Source: HGM11788 sp964654945 (GTDB lineage Bacteria; Bacillota; Clostridia; Lachnospirales; CAG-274). Taken from it: a stretch of DNA of 59,663 nucleotides. The notes below the pieces were generated by a model. That model saw only the letters and a list, made by a program, of their open reading frames with translations, was not told the origin of the DNA and made no database searches. The stretch spans positions 1 through 59,663 of the forward strand of contig CAZZLN010000006.1 of the NCBI GenBank assembly GCA_964654945.1, read 5' to 3'. Within the stretch, counting starts at the first letter, position 1; each line of letters starts with the position of its first letter. The position numbers and the translations under genes were made by a program. This document shows positions 25,976-34,848 of this stretch, piece by piece.

Positions 25976-27820
25976 ATGACAAAATTAAATAATATACTGA
26001 AATGGGGAAAAAGCTCAAAAAGTGTTTTTGGCATAATTGGTTTTTTGTTGGGAAGGTGTGTGTTTTTTTCTGCGTTTAATCCCTTTGTACTTGCTTATGT
26101 TACTGCATTTTTTAACAGGAGAGAATTTTACACTGTGGCTGTAATGTCTGCAATAGGACTTTTGACAGTTACAAATGAAATAAATGTTTTCAGATACATA
26201 TTTGCAATAGTTATGCTTTCACTTTTTAATTTTACAAACAACAAAGATGCTATGACAAATTTTAAAATTATGGCTTTGGCTGCTCTTTCTGCATTTTCGG
26301 GAGGAATATTATATACTCTTTTCAGCAATATGACATTATACTATTCAATTATGTCTGTGCTTGAAACAGTACTTACGGCAGTACTTTATTTTATAATAAA
26401 AGACAATATCGGAGCTTTAAATTTTTTTGATATAAATGTTGTTCAGACTGAAAGTTATTCAAATCAGGTCAGCAGAGTGATTTCAAGAAAGCTTAAAAAA
26501 GCATCGGATATATTTTCCAGAATATATAAAACCTACAATTCTTCTCTTATGCTTGAAGTAATTGATGAAAAAGAGGCTGCTGCAAACATTATTGAAAATA
26601 TTAGTGAAAATATTTGTGAAAATTGCAGTATGTGTAATATATGCTGGAGTAAAAACAGAACTAAGACCTATAATAAGCTTTATTTTATGTTAAATAAATG
26701 GATTGATGAGGGCTTTGTAAAAGCTGAAAAAATATTTACTCAGGAATGCGGCAGATCCGGAGAAGTATATATGCTTTCAAAAGGCTGTCTTGAAATGTAC
26801 AGATTTAATAAGCTTTGGATTAACAAACTTGAACAGTCAAAGCTGTTGACCTTCAGGCAGATTAAAATAATGTCCGATTTGCTTTCTGAACTTCACAAGG
26901 AGGCACAAACCGGATTTTATATTGACAAAGAGCTTAGCAATAAGCTTTACAAGGAGCTTACCGGACTTAGTGTAAATTCTGTTGTAGTATGCAATGGCAA
27001 AAGGGGCTATGAAATATCAGTTGATATTCCTCATTATTATAACTGTAATTCCTGCGGCAGTGATATAATATCTCATATAAATGAAATTCTTGGAGTAAGT
27101 ATGGTTAAGGAAAGCAGCAGCTGCAGAAGTGAAAACAACAGATGTATTTTAAACCTTGTGGAAGAACCAAAGCTTAAAATTGCTGCTTATTCAGCATCGG
27201 TAAAAAAAGAAAACAGTGAAGTTACAGGGGATTGCTATACGTATATGGAACTTGATGACGGCAGGTATCTTCTTGCTCTTGCTGACGGTATGGGCAGCGG
27301 AAATTCTGCCAGAGAAGAAAGTGCGGCATCAATAGAAATGTATGAGGATTTTATGGAAGCAGGCTTTGACAGAGATACAGCTCTTGATATTATAAATTCT
27401 GTGCTTCTTGCATCAAATGAAAAGGACAGTTTTTCAACTCTTGATATATGCACAGTTGATTTATACAGCGGTATGGCTGAATTTGTGAAAATAGGTGCAG
27501 TTTCAACATTTATAGTAAGAGAAGATAAAACAGAACTTATAAAGTCATCAACTCTGCCTGTGGGAATACTTGGGGATATAGATACAGAGGTTGTTTCAAA
27601 ACAGCTTTATGAAGGAGATGTTATAATTATGGTGACAGACGGTGTGCTGGATTCAACAGGAAAGGTTATCAGAAATGAAAAATGGCTTTTGCAATTTATT
27701 AACAAAAACAAAGATAAAAATCCTAAAAAGCTTGCTGAGCTTATACTAAAAAAAGCAAAGGATAATTCTCATAATTTAATAAGAGATGATATGACAGTGC
27801 TTACAGCCGAAATTTATTAG
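25976..27820 (+). CDS. spoIIE: Stage II sporulation protein E (PPM phosphatase), short membrane domain
   Basis: Membrane phosphatase that dephosphorylates SpoIIAA in the forespore to release sigma-F, and that helps place the asymmetric septum. 614 residues. About five hydrophobic segments (within 20-155) replace the ten of Bacillus SpoIIE. A Cys-containing middle region (NICENCSMCNICW at about 210-222) is followed by the PPM/SpoIIE phosphatase domain (about 400-614) with ADGMGSGNSAREES and VTDGVLDS. RBS AAGGAGG lies just before ATG 25976. Next come tilS and hpt, the order of the Bacillus spoIIE-tilS-hprT region. It is shorter than the roughly 820 residues usual for Bacillus. Confidence 0.92.
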   Translation: MTKLNNILKWGKSSKSVFGIIGFLLGRCVFFSAFNPFVLAYVTAFFNRREFYTVAVMSAIGLLTVTNEINVFRYIFAIVMLSLFNFTNNKDAMTNFKIMALAALSAFSGGILYTLFSNMTLYYSIMSVLETVLTAVLYFIIKDNIGALNFFDINVVQTESYSNQVSRVISRKLKKASDIFSRIYKTYNSSLMLEVIDEKEAAANIIENISENICENCSMCNICWSKNRTKTYNKLYFMLNKWIDEGFVKAEKIFTQECGRSGEVYMLSKGCLEMYRFNKLWINKLEQSKLLTFRQIKIMSDLLSELHKEAQTGFYIDKELSNKLYKELTGLSVNSVVVCNGKRGYEISVDIPHYYNCNSCGSDIISHINEILGVSMVKESSSCRSENNRCILNLVEEPKLKIAAYSASVKKENSEVTGDCYTYMELDDGRYLLALADGMGSGNSAREESAASIEMYEDFMEAGFDRDTALDIINSVLLASNEKDSFSTLDICTVDLYSGMAEFVKIGAVSTFIVREDKTELIKSSTLPVGILGDIDTEVVSKQLYEGDVIIMVTDGVLDSTGKVIRNEKWLLQFINKNKDKNPKKLAELILKKAKDNSHNLIRDDMTVLTAEIY

Positions 27821-27878
27821 TTTACAATATTTTACTATTGGGTTATAATTAAGGAAATACTTAAAACAGGATAAAACT

Positions 27879-29234
27879 ATGATTAATAAAATACTGAATA
27901 CAATAAAACAATTTAATATGCTGCAAAAAGGCGACAGGGTTATAATAGGAGTATCAGGGGGAGCAGATTCGGTGTGTCTTTTAGACGTACTTAATGAGCT
28001 TAAATCAGAATATGAACTTTCTCTTACAATTGTGCATATTAACCATAATATAAGGGGAGAGGAAGCTGACAGTGATGAAGATTATGTTTTAAGTCTTGCT
28101 GATTACTATGATATACCTATTAAAATTTTCAGCTATCCCGTTGAGGATATGGCAGCGGCAGAGGGAATAGGCACAGAAGAAATGGGCAGAAAGCTAAGGT
28201 ATCAGGCATTTGAAGAAATTGCAGGAGAAAATGGAAAAATAGCCGTTGCCCATAATATAAATGACAACTGTGAAACTATGCTTATGAATTTTTTCAGAGG
28301 TACAGGTTTAAAGGGACTTGGAGGAATAGCACCGGTAAGAGGGAATATTATAAGACCTCTTATTGGAGTAACAAAGGCTGAAATTACAGAATACTGTAAA
28401 TCCAAAAATTTGAGATATTGCAATGATTCTACAAATTCAGAGGATATGTATACAAGAAATAAAATAAGGCTTAATATTATTCCTCTCCTTGAAAAGCATT
28501 TTAATAAAAATCTGGCTGCAGCTCTATTCAGAACTTCCAATATTCTCAGAAGTGAGGAGGAGTACATAGAAAAACAGGCAAAGCTTGCATATAGTGAATG
28601 CAGTGAGGACAATCACAGAATAAATATTGAAAAGCTTAAAAATTATGACAGGGTTATTCAAAGGAGAGTTGTAAGAATAGGCTTTAGAGATTTTCTTGCG
28701 GACTTGCATGATATATCCTTTGACCATGTAGAGTCTGTGCTTTCTCTGATGGAGGGAGAAAGCGGAAAAACTGCAGAGCTTCCGACGGGTCTTAGAGCAA
28801 TGAGAGAACATAATTTGTTGTATTTTTATAAAGACAGTAAAGACGATAATTCTTTTTGCTATAATATTAAAATAGAAGATAAAATATATATAAAAGAAAT
28901 AAATTGCTGTTTATTATTAACAAAATTTAAAAAAAATGCTGAAAATTGTAAAATTTTATATACTAATTCCTTTGATTGTGATAAAATAAAATCAGAACTG
29001 TTACTCAGAAACAGACAAAAGGGAGATAAAATTTACCTCAATGGAATTGGCGGCTCAAAAAGCATTAAAAAGCTTTTTATTGACATTAAAATTCCACGTT
29101 CAAAACGTGAGAGCATACCAATTCTTGCTATGGGTAATGAGGTTTTATGGATAAAGGACTATAAGACCTCAGATTATTTCAAGGCTTCTTTGAGTACAGA
29201 AAACAAATTATATTTATATTTATTGGAGGAATGA
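27879..29234 (+). CDS. tilS: tRNA(Ile)-lysidine synthase
   Basis: Modifies C34 of the CAU tRNA to lysidine, so the tRNA reads AUA and carries Ile. The PP-loop motif SGGADSVCLLDVL (about 26-38) is in the N-terminal domain, with HINHNIRGEEADSDE and NINDNCETMLMNFFRGTG further on. The C-terminal tilS domain (about 370-451) contains RNRQKGDKIYLNG and KKLFIDIKIPRSKRESIPIL. 451 residues is normal. Upstream gap of 58 nt to spoIIE, and its stop overlaps the hpt ribosome-binding region. Confidence 0.94.
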   Translation: MINKILNTIKQFNMLQKGDRVIIGVSGGADSVCLLDVLNELKSEYELSLTIVHINHNIRGEEADSDEDYVLSLADYYDIPIKIFSYPVEDMAAAEGIGTEEMGRKLRYQAFEEIAGENGKIAVAHNINDNCETMLMNFFRGTGLKGLGGIAPVRGNIIRPLIGVTKAEITEYCKSKNLRYCNDSTNSEDMYTRNKIRLNIIPLLEKHFNKNLAAALFRTSNILRSEEEYIEKQAKLAYSECSEDNHRINIEKLKNYDRVIQRRVVRIGFRDFLADLHDISFDHVESVLSLMEGESGKTAELPTGLRAMREHNLLYFYKDSKDDNSFCYNIKIEDKIYIKEINCCLLLTKFKKNAENCKILYTNSFDCDKIKSELLLRNRQKGDKIYLNGIGGSKSIKKLFIDIKIPRSKRESIPILAMGNEVLWIKDYKTSDYFKASLSTENKLYLYLLEE

Positions 29235-29236
29235 TT

Positions 29237-29770
29237 ATGAGCAAGGTTGAGAACATAACTGTATTAATAAGCGAAAAGGATATTAAAGACAGGGTTAAGG
29301 AATTGGCACAGGAAATTTCCAAATATTACAGAGGAGAGCCTGTAAAAATGATTTGTATTTTAAAGGGTGCGGTTATGTTTATGGTAGACCTTGCAAAATC
29401 AGTGGATTTACCTGTAATGCTTGATTTTATGTCGGTTTCAAGCTATGGCAATTCTACAGTTTCAAGCGGCAATATTAAAATATTAAAAGATTTGGATACA
29501 TCTATTGAGGGTCAAAATGTGCTTATAGTAGAGGATATTATTGACAGTGGCAGAACACTTCATTATCTTATGGATTATCTTGCAAGAAAAAATCCAAAGT
29601 CACTTAAAATATGCACTCTTTTTGACAAGGTGGAAAGACGTGAAGTTGAAGTAGATGTTGCATGGACAGGCTTTGATATTCCGGATGAGTTTATTGTAGG
29701 CTATGGTCTTGACTATGATGAAAAATACAGAAATTTACCATACATAGGAGTTTTAAGCTTTGATGATTAA
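29237..29770 (+). CDS. hpt: Hypoxanthine phosphoribosyltransferase
   Basis: Purine salvage enzyme that makes IMP (and GMP) from hypoxanthine (or guanine) and PRPP. Features are the PRPP-binding motif VEDIIDSGRTLHYL (about 97-110) and the start-loop KGAVMFMVDL (about 37-46), plus DEFIVGYGLDYDEKYRNLPYIG at the C terminus. ATG 29237 is chosen because GGAGGA of the tilS end lies right before it, and the codon six bases upstream is too close to that RBS. It sits downstream of tilS in many Firmicutes. ftsH, next in Bacillus, is missing here. Confidence 0.93.
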   Translation: MSKVENITVLISEKDIKDRVKELAQEISKYYRGEPVKMICILKGAVMFMVDLAKSVDLPVMLDFMSVSSYGNSTVSSGNIKILKDLDTSIEGQNVLIVEDIIDSGRTLHYLMDYLARKNPKSLKICTLFDKVERREVEVDVAWTGFDIPDEFIVGYGLDYDEKYRNLPYIGVLSFDD

Positions 29771-29772
29771 TA

Positions 29773-29800
29773 ATAATCCCCCTTTTTGGGGGATTATTAT
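29773..29800. terminator. Bidirectional terminator between hpt and ppk
   Basis: AATAATCCCCC and GGGGGATTATT form an 11-bp stem over a 4-5-nt T loop, with A/T flanks on both sides. It ends the convergent hpt and ppk transcripts. Confidence 0.8.
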
Positions 29801-29802
29801 AT

Positions 29803-31911
29803 TTATTCTTCGGTTTTTGGAACATTTGGTATAAATATATCTTCGGTTTTTGCTTTTTTAAAATTTTTGTATCTTGCTTCAAACATTTTATAGAACTCAA
29901 TCTGACTTGCAAAAACTTCCTTGCCTCTTTTATCAATATGTTTATAGCTGCCGTCAGGCTGCTGTATTCTTGCCTTAACATTATCTTTTAATGTCATATC
30001 TATTACTTCCATAACCTTTGCTTTTGTTTCGGCACTTTCAATTGGGAAAGCAACTTCAACTCTCTTATTAAGATTTCTGTCCATCCAGTCGGCACTTGAA
30101 AGGTAAATCTTTGGATTGCCGTTGTTTTCAAAATAATAAATTCTGCTGTGTTCAAGAAATCTGCCTACGATACTTCTTACCCTTATGTTTTCACTGATTG
30201 TGGGAATACCGGTTTTAAGGCAGCATATACCTCTTACAATAAGCTCAATATTAACACCTGCCATACTTGCCTTATATAGTGCTTTAATTACACCCTTATC
30301 TACAAGAGAATTCATTTTTGCAATTATTTTTGCAGGCTTGCCCTCAAGAGCATTTTGTTCTTCTCTTTCTATATTTTTAATAAACATCTGTCTTAAATCT
30401 GTTGGAGCAGCTGCAATCTTGTTCCAGTCAGGTGATTTTGAATAACCTGTAAGAACATTGAAAAGTGCAGACACATCGGCACATATGCTTTCATTGCACG
30501 TAAAAAGCCCCATATCAGTATAAAGCTTTGCGGTTTTGTCATTGTAATTACCTGTGCCTAAGTGACAATATCTTACAATTCCTTCTTCTTCTCTCCTTAC
30601 CACAAGACAAAGCTTGCAGTGAGTTTTAAGTCCCACAAGACCGTACACTACATGACAGCCTGCTTTTTCAAGCTTTTTTGCCCAGTTAATGTTGTTTTCC
30701 TCATCAAATCTTGCTTTAAGCTCTACAAGCACTGTAACCTGCTTTCCGTTTTCAGCTGCTTTAATAAGTGCTTTAATAATTGGAGAATTGCCTGATACTC
30801 TGTAAAGTGTCTGCTTTATTGCAAGAACATTTTTATCTTCAGCAGATTTAGCTGCAAGATTTACAACAGGGTCAAAGCTTTGATAAGGGTGATGCACAAG
30901 AATATCTTTTTCTTTTATGGCGTCATATAAATCTCTGTCCTCAAATTCCTCAACAGGTATCGGAGGCATTGGAGTATCAATAAGCTCGGTATTGTCTGTA
31001 AATGCTGCAAGGCCAAATAAAGATGTTAAGTCTATAATACCATTTACCTTATATATTTCCTCTGAACTTAGGTTAAGCTGCTTTTTAAGAAATTTATATG
31101 AGCTTTCACACATATTTTTATCCATTTCAAGTCTTACAGGTTCTCCCCATTTTCTTTGCTTAATTGAGTTTTCAATCTCAACAAGAAGATCCCTGCTTTC
31201 TTCTTCATCAAAATCAAGGTCGGCATCTCTTGTAACCCTGAAACAATATGCGGATAACACCTGCTGACCGTTAAAGAGCTTTCCTATATAATTTTTTATT
31301 ATTTCTTCCAAGAAAATTAACTGGGTTTTACCATCTTTAAAAGGCAGCTTTACAATTCTGGGCACAACTGATGGAATTTGCACTAAAGCAAACTGTTCTT
31401 TTTCTTCATTCTTAATTTCAACAATAAGGTTAAGACTTTTGTTAGCCAAAAGCGGAAATGGTCTGCTGTTATCAACTGCCATTGGTGTAAGAATAGGGAA
31501 AAGTGTTGTGTTAAAATAAATTTTTGTATACTCCTTCTGTTCCTTTGAAAGCTGATTAAAATTCAGTATATTTATATTGTTTGCATCAAGCTGAGGCATT
31601 AGAAGTCTGTTTAATGTATTATATTGTCTTTGTACTAAATCGTGTACTTTTTCTGAAATTGCAGTCAGCTGTTCCTTTGCTGTCATTCCTGCAATATCTT
31701 TTTTTGTAGTGCCTGAAAAATCCTGAGCCATTAGTCCGGCAACCCTTACCATAAAAAATTCATCCATATTTGATGCGGTAATTGCAAGAAACTTAAATCT
31801 TTCAATAACAGGATTTGTTTTGTCAATTGCTTCTTCAAGAACTCTTGTATTAAATTCAAGCCAGCTTAATTCTCTGTTATAATAATATTCTTTGCTGTTT
31901 AAGTCAATCAT
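29803..31911 (-). CDS. ppk: Polyphosphate kinase 1
   Basis: Reversibly polymerises the gamma-phosphate of ATP into polyphosphate. Of the 702 residues, the N-terminal domain starts YYYNRELSWLEFNTRVLEEA (PPK1 signature). The two catalytic-site histidines are present in the blocks HLGTGNYNDKTAKLYTDMG and FLEHSRIYYF (autophosphorylated His in the first). DLTSLFGLAAF and KQTLYRVSGNSPI are also PPK1-typical. It is 1 nt downstream of ppx in the same direction. A normal, full-length enzyme. Confidence 0.96.
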   Translation of the reverse strand: MIDLNSKEYYYNRELSWLEFNTRVLEEAIDKTNPVIERFKFLAITASNMDEFFMVRVAGLMAQDFSGTTKKDIAGMTAKEQLTAISEKVHDLVQRQYNTLNRLLMPQLDANNINILNFNQLSKEQKEYTKIYFNTTLFPILTPMAVDNSRPFPLLANKSLNLIVEIKNEEKEQFALVQIPSVVPRIVKLPFKDGKTQLIFLEEIIKNYIGKLFNGQQVLSAYCFRVTRDADLDFDEEESRDLLVEIENSIKQRKWGEPVRLEMDKNMCESSYKFLKKQLNLSSEEIYKVNGIIDLTSLFGLAAFTDNTELIDTPMPPIPVEEFEDRDLYDAIKEKDILVHHPYQSFDPVVNLAAKSAEDKNVLAIKQTLYRVSGNSPIIKALIKAAENGKQVTVLVELKARFDEENNINWAKKLEKAGCHVVYGLVGLKTHCKLCLVVRREEEGIVRYCHLGTGNYNDKTAKLYTDMGLFTCNESICADVSALFNVLTGYSKSPDWNKIAAAPTDLRQMFIKNIEREEQNALEGKPAKIIAKMNSLVDKGVIKALYKASMAGVNIELIVRGICCLKTGIPTISENIRVRSIVGRFLEHSRIYYFENNGNPKIYLSSADWMDRNLNKRVEVAFPIESAETKAKVMEVIDMTLKDNVKARIQQPDGSYKHIDKRGKEVFASQIEFYKMFEARYKNFKKAKTEDIFIPNVPKTEE

Positions 31912-31912
31912 T

Positions 31913-33436
31913 TTACATCACACTCCTTTTGTTAAGTACTGCCTTTATACCATATACATCTTCAAATAATTTTGATTTTGATTTAAAATTCCATTTTTCA
32001 AGATTAATATTTTTATAAGTAGATGCAGTTATAATAAGCTCTTTTCCGCTTAATCTGACATTTATATCTTCAAATTTAGGGTTATGGCTTGAATGAACGG
32101 CATTTGCAAGCTTTAATAAAGCACTTATTTTTGATACTGTAACTCTCTCATCAATAGGCAGACTGCAATATTCTTCATCTTCTTCATTAGGAGTAAGACT
32201 GTTATGATATAAAACTGCTGTAGCTATAATATTTCTGTCATCCTCATTTATTCCAACAATATCAAGACCTCTTATCATATGATAAGAAAGCTCATTGTGA
32301 TTTTTGATGCTTATTGTTTTTCCTATATCCTGAAGAATGGCTGCAATATGAAGAAGTATCCTTTCTCTTTCTCCCATACCATGTATTTTTTTCATTCTGT
32401 CAAATATTTTAATGGCGGTAGAGCTTACTCTTTCTATATGAGCAGTGTCACAGTCAAATCTTTCAGCAATTGCAATAGAAGAATTTATTGAAAATTTTGC
32501 ATATTGTCTTGAAAACCTCTTTTCCTCAACAGGATAGAGATATGAAAACAACAGTGCATCTCCCAGGGTATATATAGGAGAAATAATATTCTTTGCTGTT
32601 GTGTATTTAAGCAATCTTGATACTACAATAATTGTAGGCAGAAATATCTCTGCATTTTCAGGTGAAAGATTAAATTCATCAGCAATAATAGCAGGCGTTT
32701 TATTTTTAATGCTGCTGTAAAGCTTTTGAAAAGCATCCCTTGAAATAATATTGCTTTTGCCTTTTTTCTTTGAGCTGCACATTTCAGAAATAGTGTCGGT
32801 TTCGTTTCCTGTCAATATAAAATTATTTGCCTTATCACCAATAAAGGCTGAAATACTGTCTGTAAAAGGATGAAGATATTCTTTTATAATCTGAACATAG
32901 TCTGCTGAATTTTCAATTGTATCATCAAACAATTCTGAAATTCTCAATGCTCCAAGCTTAATATTAAGAGTTCTTATAATTTCTCCCTTTTGTACTATAA
33001 ATATATTTATATTTCCTGAACCTAAATGTACTAAAAGTGTAGAGTCCTTTTTATCCTCATCAAGATTTGAATATACAATTTTGTTTATATATATTTTTTC
33101 CTGACTTTCATCAATAACATTTAAAGCAATACCTGTTTTAAGTTTAAGCTGGTCTAGGATATAATCCTTATTTTTAGCTTCTCTGACTGCTGTTGTTGCC
33201 ACTGCATATATTTCTGTTACACCATAGTCTTTTGAAACTGCAAGAAAGCCTTTTATAATATCAGCAGCCTTATCCTGACTTTCAAATGAAATTCTGCCGT
33301 TGTGGAATGTATCTCTGCCAAGAGCAAGGGGGTAGGAAATAGATTCTATTACCTTAACTCCTTTTTGCGACCTTTCGCCTATTTTAAGTCGCAGACAATT
33401 AGAGGCTAATTCTATAATACCGATGATTTTTTTCAT
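31913..33436 (-). CDS. ppx: Exopolyphosphatase/guanosine pentaphosphate phosphohydrolase family protein
   Basis: Ppx/GppA protein of 507 residues. An ASKHA-fold phosphatase domain (about 1-300) begins MKKIIGIIELASNCLRLKIGE, with ATTAVREAKNKDYIL and LVHLGSGNINIF. A C-terminal HD-type domain (about 315-500) has HIAAILQDIGKTISIKNHNELSYHMIRG. It would hydrolyse polyphosphate ends or pppGpp and so antagonise the ppk encoded immediately downstream. In the first motif the usual ExGSNS is replaced by ELASNC, and the second motif has LGSGNIN where DIGGGS is common, so catalytic efficiency is uncertain. Confidence 0.85.
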   Translation of the reverse strand: MKKIIGIIELASNCLRLKIGERSQKGVKVIESISYPLALGRDTFHNGRISFESQDKAADIIKGFLAVSKDYGVTEIYAVATTAVREAKNKDYILDQLKLKTGIALNVIDESQEKIYINKIVYSNLDEDKKDSTLLVHLGSGNINIFIVQKGEIIRTLNIKLGALRISELFDDTIENSADYVQIIKEYLHPFTDSISAFIGDKANNFILTGNETDTISEMCSSKKKGKSNIISRDAFQKLYSSIKNKTPAIIADEFNLSPENAEIFLPTIIVVSRLLKYTTAKNIISPIYTLGDALLFSYLYPVEEKRFSRQYAKFSINSSIAIAERFDCDTAHIERVSSTAIKIFDRMKKIHGMGERERILLHIAAILQDIGKTISIKNHNELSYHMIRGLDIVGINEDDRNIIATAVLYHNSLTPNEEDEEYCSLPIDERVTVSKISALLKLANAVHSSHNPKFEDINVRLSGKELIITASTYKNINLEKWNFKSKSKLFEDVYGIKAVLNKRSVM

Positions 33437-33454
33437 ATTGATTACCTCTTTTCT

Positions 33455-33625
33455 TTAATATATTTATCTTGTGGAAGAAGCTGCACCTCTATAGCTGGCT
33501 AAAGTACAATCTCCTTTCAAGATAAAGCCTATGGCGGATTGCAGAATAACTAAAAGTAAATTTATAAGCTAACGTTGATAGCTGTTCGTGCAAGTACGCC
33601 CGGGCGTATTTGAAAATTATATTTA
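33455..33625. ncRNA. Candidate structured RNA or cis-element upstream of ppx, unidentified
   Basis: The 317-nt gap between ppx and corA holds a block that folds on paper. TTATCTTG (about 33464-33471) can pair with CAAGATAA (about 33518-33525). AGCTA/TAGCT forms a hairpin (about 33568-33584), and ACGCCCGGGCGT is a 12-bp perfect palindrome (about 33596-33607). No reading frame is open. On the minus strand, CTATAGAGGTGCAGCTTC recalls the start of a lysine riboswitch, but the rest of that fold is absent. On the minus strand it would be a ppx leader, and on the plus strand it would precede corA. Rest of gap: A/T-rich, nothing seen. Confidence 0.35.
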
Positions 33626-33753
33626 TAATTTAATAATACCACTTTTTCGGAAGATTTACATTAAAAATATTGTAAAATTCTATTAAATTTTAAAATCACC
33701 ATTTACAACTTTATGATTTTGAAGTAAAATGTAAAAGAGAGGAAGTGAGATAT

Positions 33754-34674
33754 ATGATTACCATTCTTAAAACTGAAAATTATGCAACTACTCAAATTCA
33801 AAACTTTGATGAGGGTTCGTGGATTATTATTACAAACCCGAGAAGTGAAGAAATTATGAGAGTGTCGGAAGAATGTAATATTGATTTAAAGGATTTGCGT
33901 TCTGCTCTGGACAGAGAAGAAGTATCAAGAATTGAGGTAGAAGATGATTATACTCTTGTTATTGTTGATATTCCTTCAATTACAATTAAAAACAAAAGAT
34001 CAATATATACGACAATTCCTCTTTCCATTATATTTACCAATGACAAGGTTATTACAGTCTGCCTTGAAGACAGTTCAGTAATAAAAAGACTTAAAAATTC
34101 AAATAATATCTGTACTTTCAAAAAAACTCAGCTTATTTACAGAATACTTCTTTCAAATGCAAAGCTCTATATGGAAGACCTTATTAAAATTAACAGTATG
34201 CGTTCTGCCATAGAAGAAAAGGTTTCTACAAAGGAAACTCTTGTAGAGCTTTATGAGCTTGAAAAAAGTCTTGTGTATTTTAAGACCTCATTAAGAAGTG
34301 ATGAGCTGGTGCTTAGCAGAATTAAAAAGCTGCATTCTCTTAAAAAATATGAGGAAGATGAGGAGCTTTTTGAAGATGTTATGATTGAATATAAACAGGC
34401 TATTGAAATGACACAGATTTATTATGATATTTTGGACAATACCATTTCTAAATACAGTGCATTAATGAATTATGATCTTAACAATGCAATGAAGCTTTTA
34501 ACATCTCTTACAATTGTTATGGCTATACCAACACTGGTATCAGGATTTTTTGGTATGAATGTTTTAAATTTGCCTTTTGGTCAGTCGCCAATAGGTTTTT
34601 GGATTATAGTTATTCTTACGATAATTATATGTATTGTAACTTTAATGCTGCTTAAAAAGAAGAAAATGCTATAG
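33754..34674 (+). CDS. corA: CorA-family magnesium/divalent-cation transporter
   Basis: Divalent cation channel of 306 residues. The soluble N-terminal domain (about 1-240) is helical. Two C-terminal membrane helices (about 244-264 and 275-297) flank the signature GMN in SGFFGMNVLNLPFG, the CorA pore motif, and a lysine-rich end closes the protein. The start at ATG 33754 has GAGGAAG eight bases before it. Mg2+ is the usual substrate, but Co2+/Ni2+ or efflux versions exist. No M-box riboswitch is seen upstream. Confidence 0.88.
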   Translation: MITILKTENYATTQIQNFDEGSWIIITNPRSEEIMRVSEECNIDLKDLRSALDREEVSRIEVEDDYTLVIVDIPSITIKNKRSIYTTIPLSIIFTNDKVITVCLEDSSVIKRLKNSNNICTFKKTQLIYRILLSNAKLYMEDLIKINSMRSAIEEKVSTKETLVELYELEKSLVYFKTSLRSDELVLSRIKKLHSLKKYEEDEELFEDVMIEYKQAIEMTQIYYDILDNTISKYSALMNYDLNNAMKLLTSLTIVMAIPTLVSGFFGMNVLNLPFGQSPIGFWIIVILTIIICIVTLMLLKKKKML

Positions 34675-34716
34675 GGCACCTCTAAAAATTATCATTTTGA
34701 TTTTATTTTAAAACAG

Positions 34717-34750
34717 GACTTAACAGAATTTTTTTTGTTAAGTCTTTTTA
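34717..34750 (+). terminator. corA terminator
   Basis: GACTTAACA (34717-34725) pairs with TGTTAAGTC (34736-34744) over a T-rich loop, followed by TTTTTAATAA. Confidence 0.75.
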
Positions 34751-34761
34751 ATAAAATAATT

Positions 34762-34828
34762 CCTAGTAAAATACTTGACTTTATTGCATAATAGTGGTAA
34801 TATATTTAAAGCCCAGTAAAACACTGGG
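34762..34828 (+). promoter_or_regulatory. Promoter of the Rrf2-nifS-nifU-mnmA operon with two flanking palindromes
   Basis: TTGACT (34775-34780) and TATAAT-like TAATAT (34798-34803) are 17 bp apart. Two related 17-mers flank it: CCTAGTAAAATACTTGA (34762-34778) overlapping the -35, and the palindrome CCCAGTAAAACACTGGG (34812-34828) just downstream of the start region. They match at 13 of 17 positions, and their centres are 50 bp apart, about five helical turns. The pattern suits operator sites for the adjacent Rrf2 protein. Its known relatives use other consensus sequences. Confidence 0.6.
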
Positions 34829-34848
34829 ATATTTTGAGAGGTGATTAT

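Noticed and set aside
33455..33625. Lysine riboswitch upstream of ppx
   Set aside because: Only the short opening motif resembles it; the five-helix core and the later conserved blocks are absent, and ppx is not a lysine gene.
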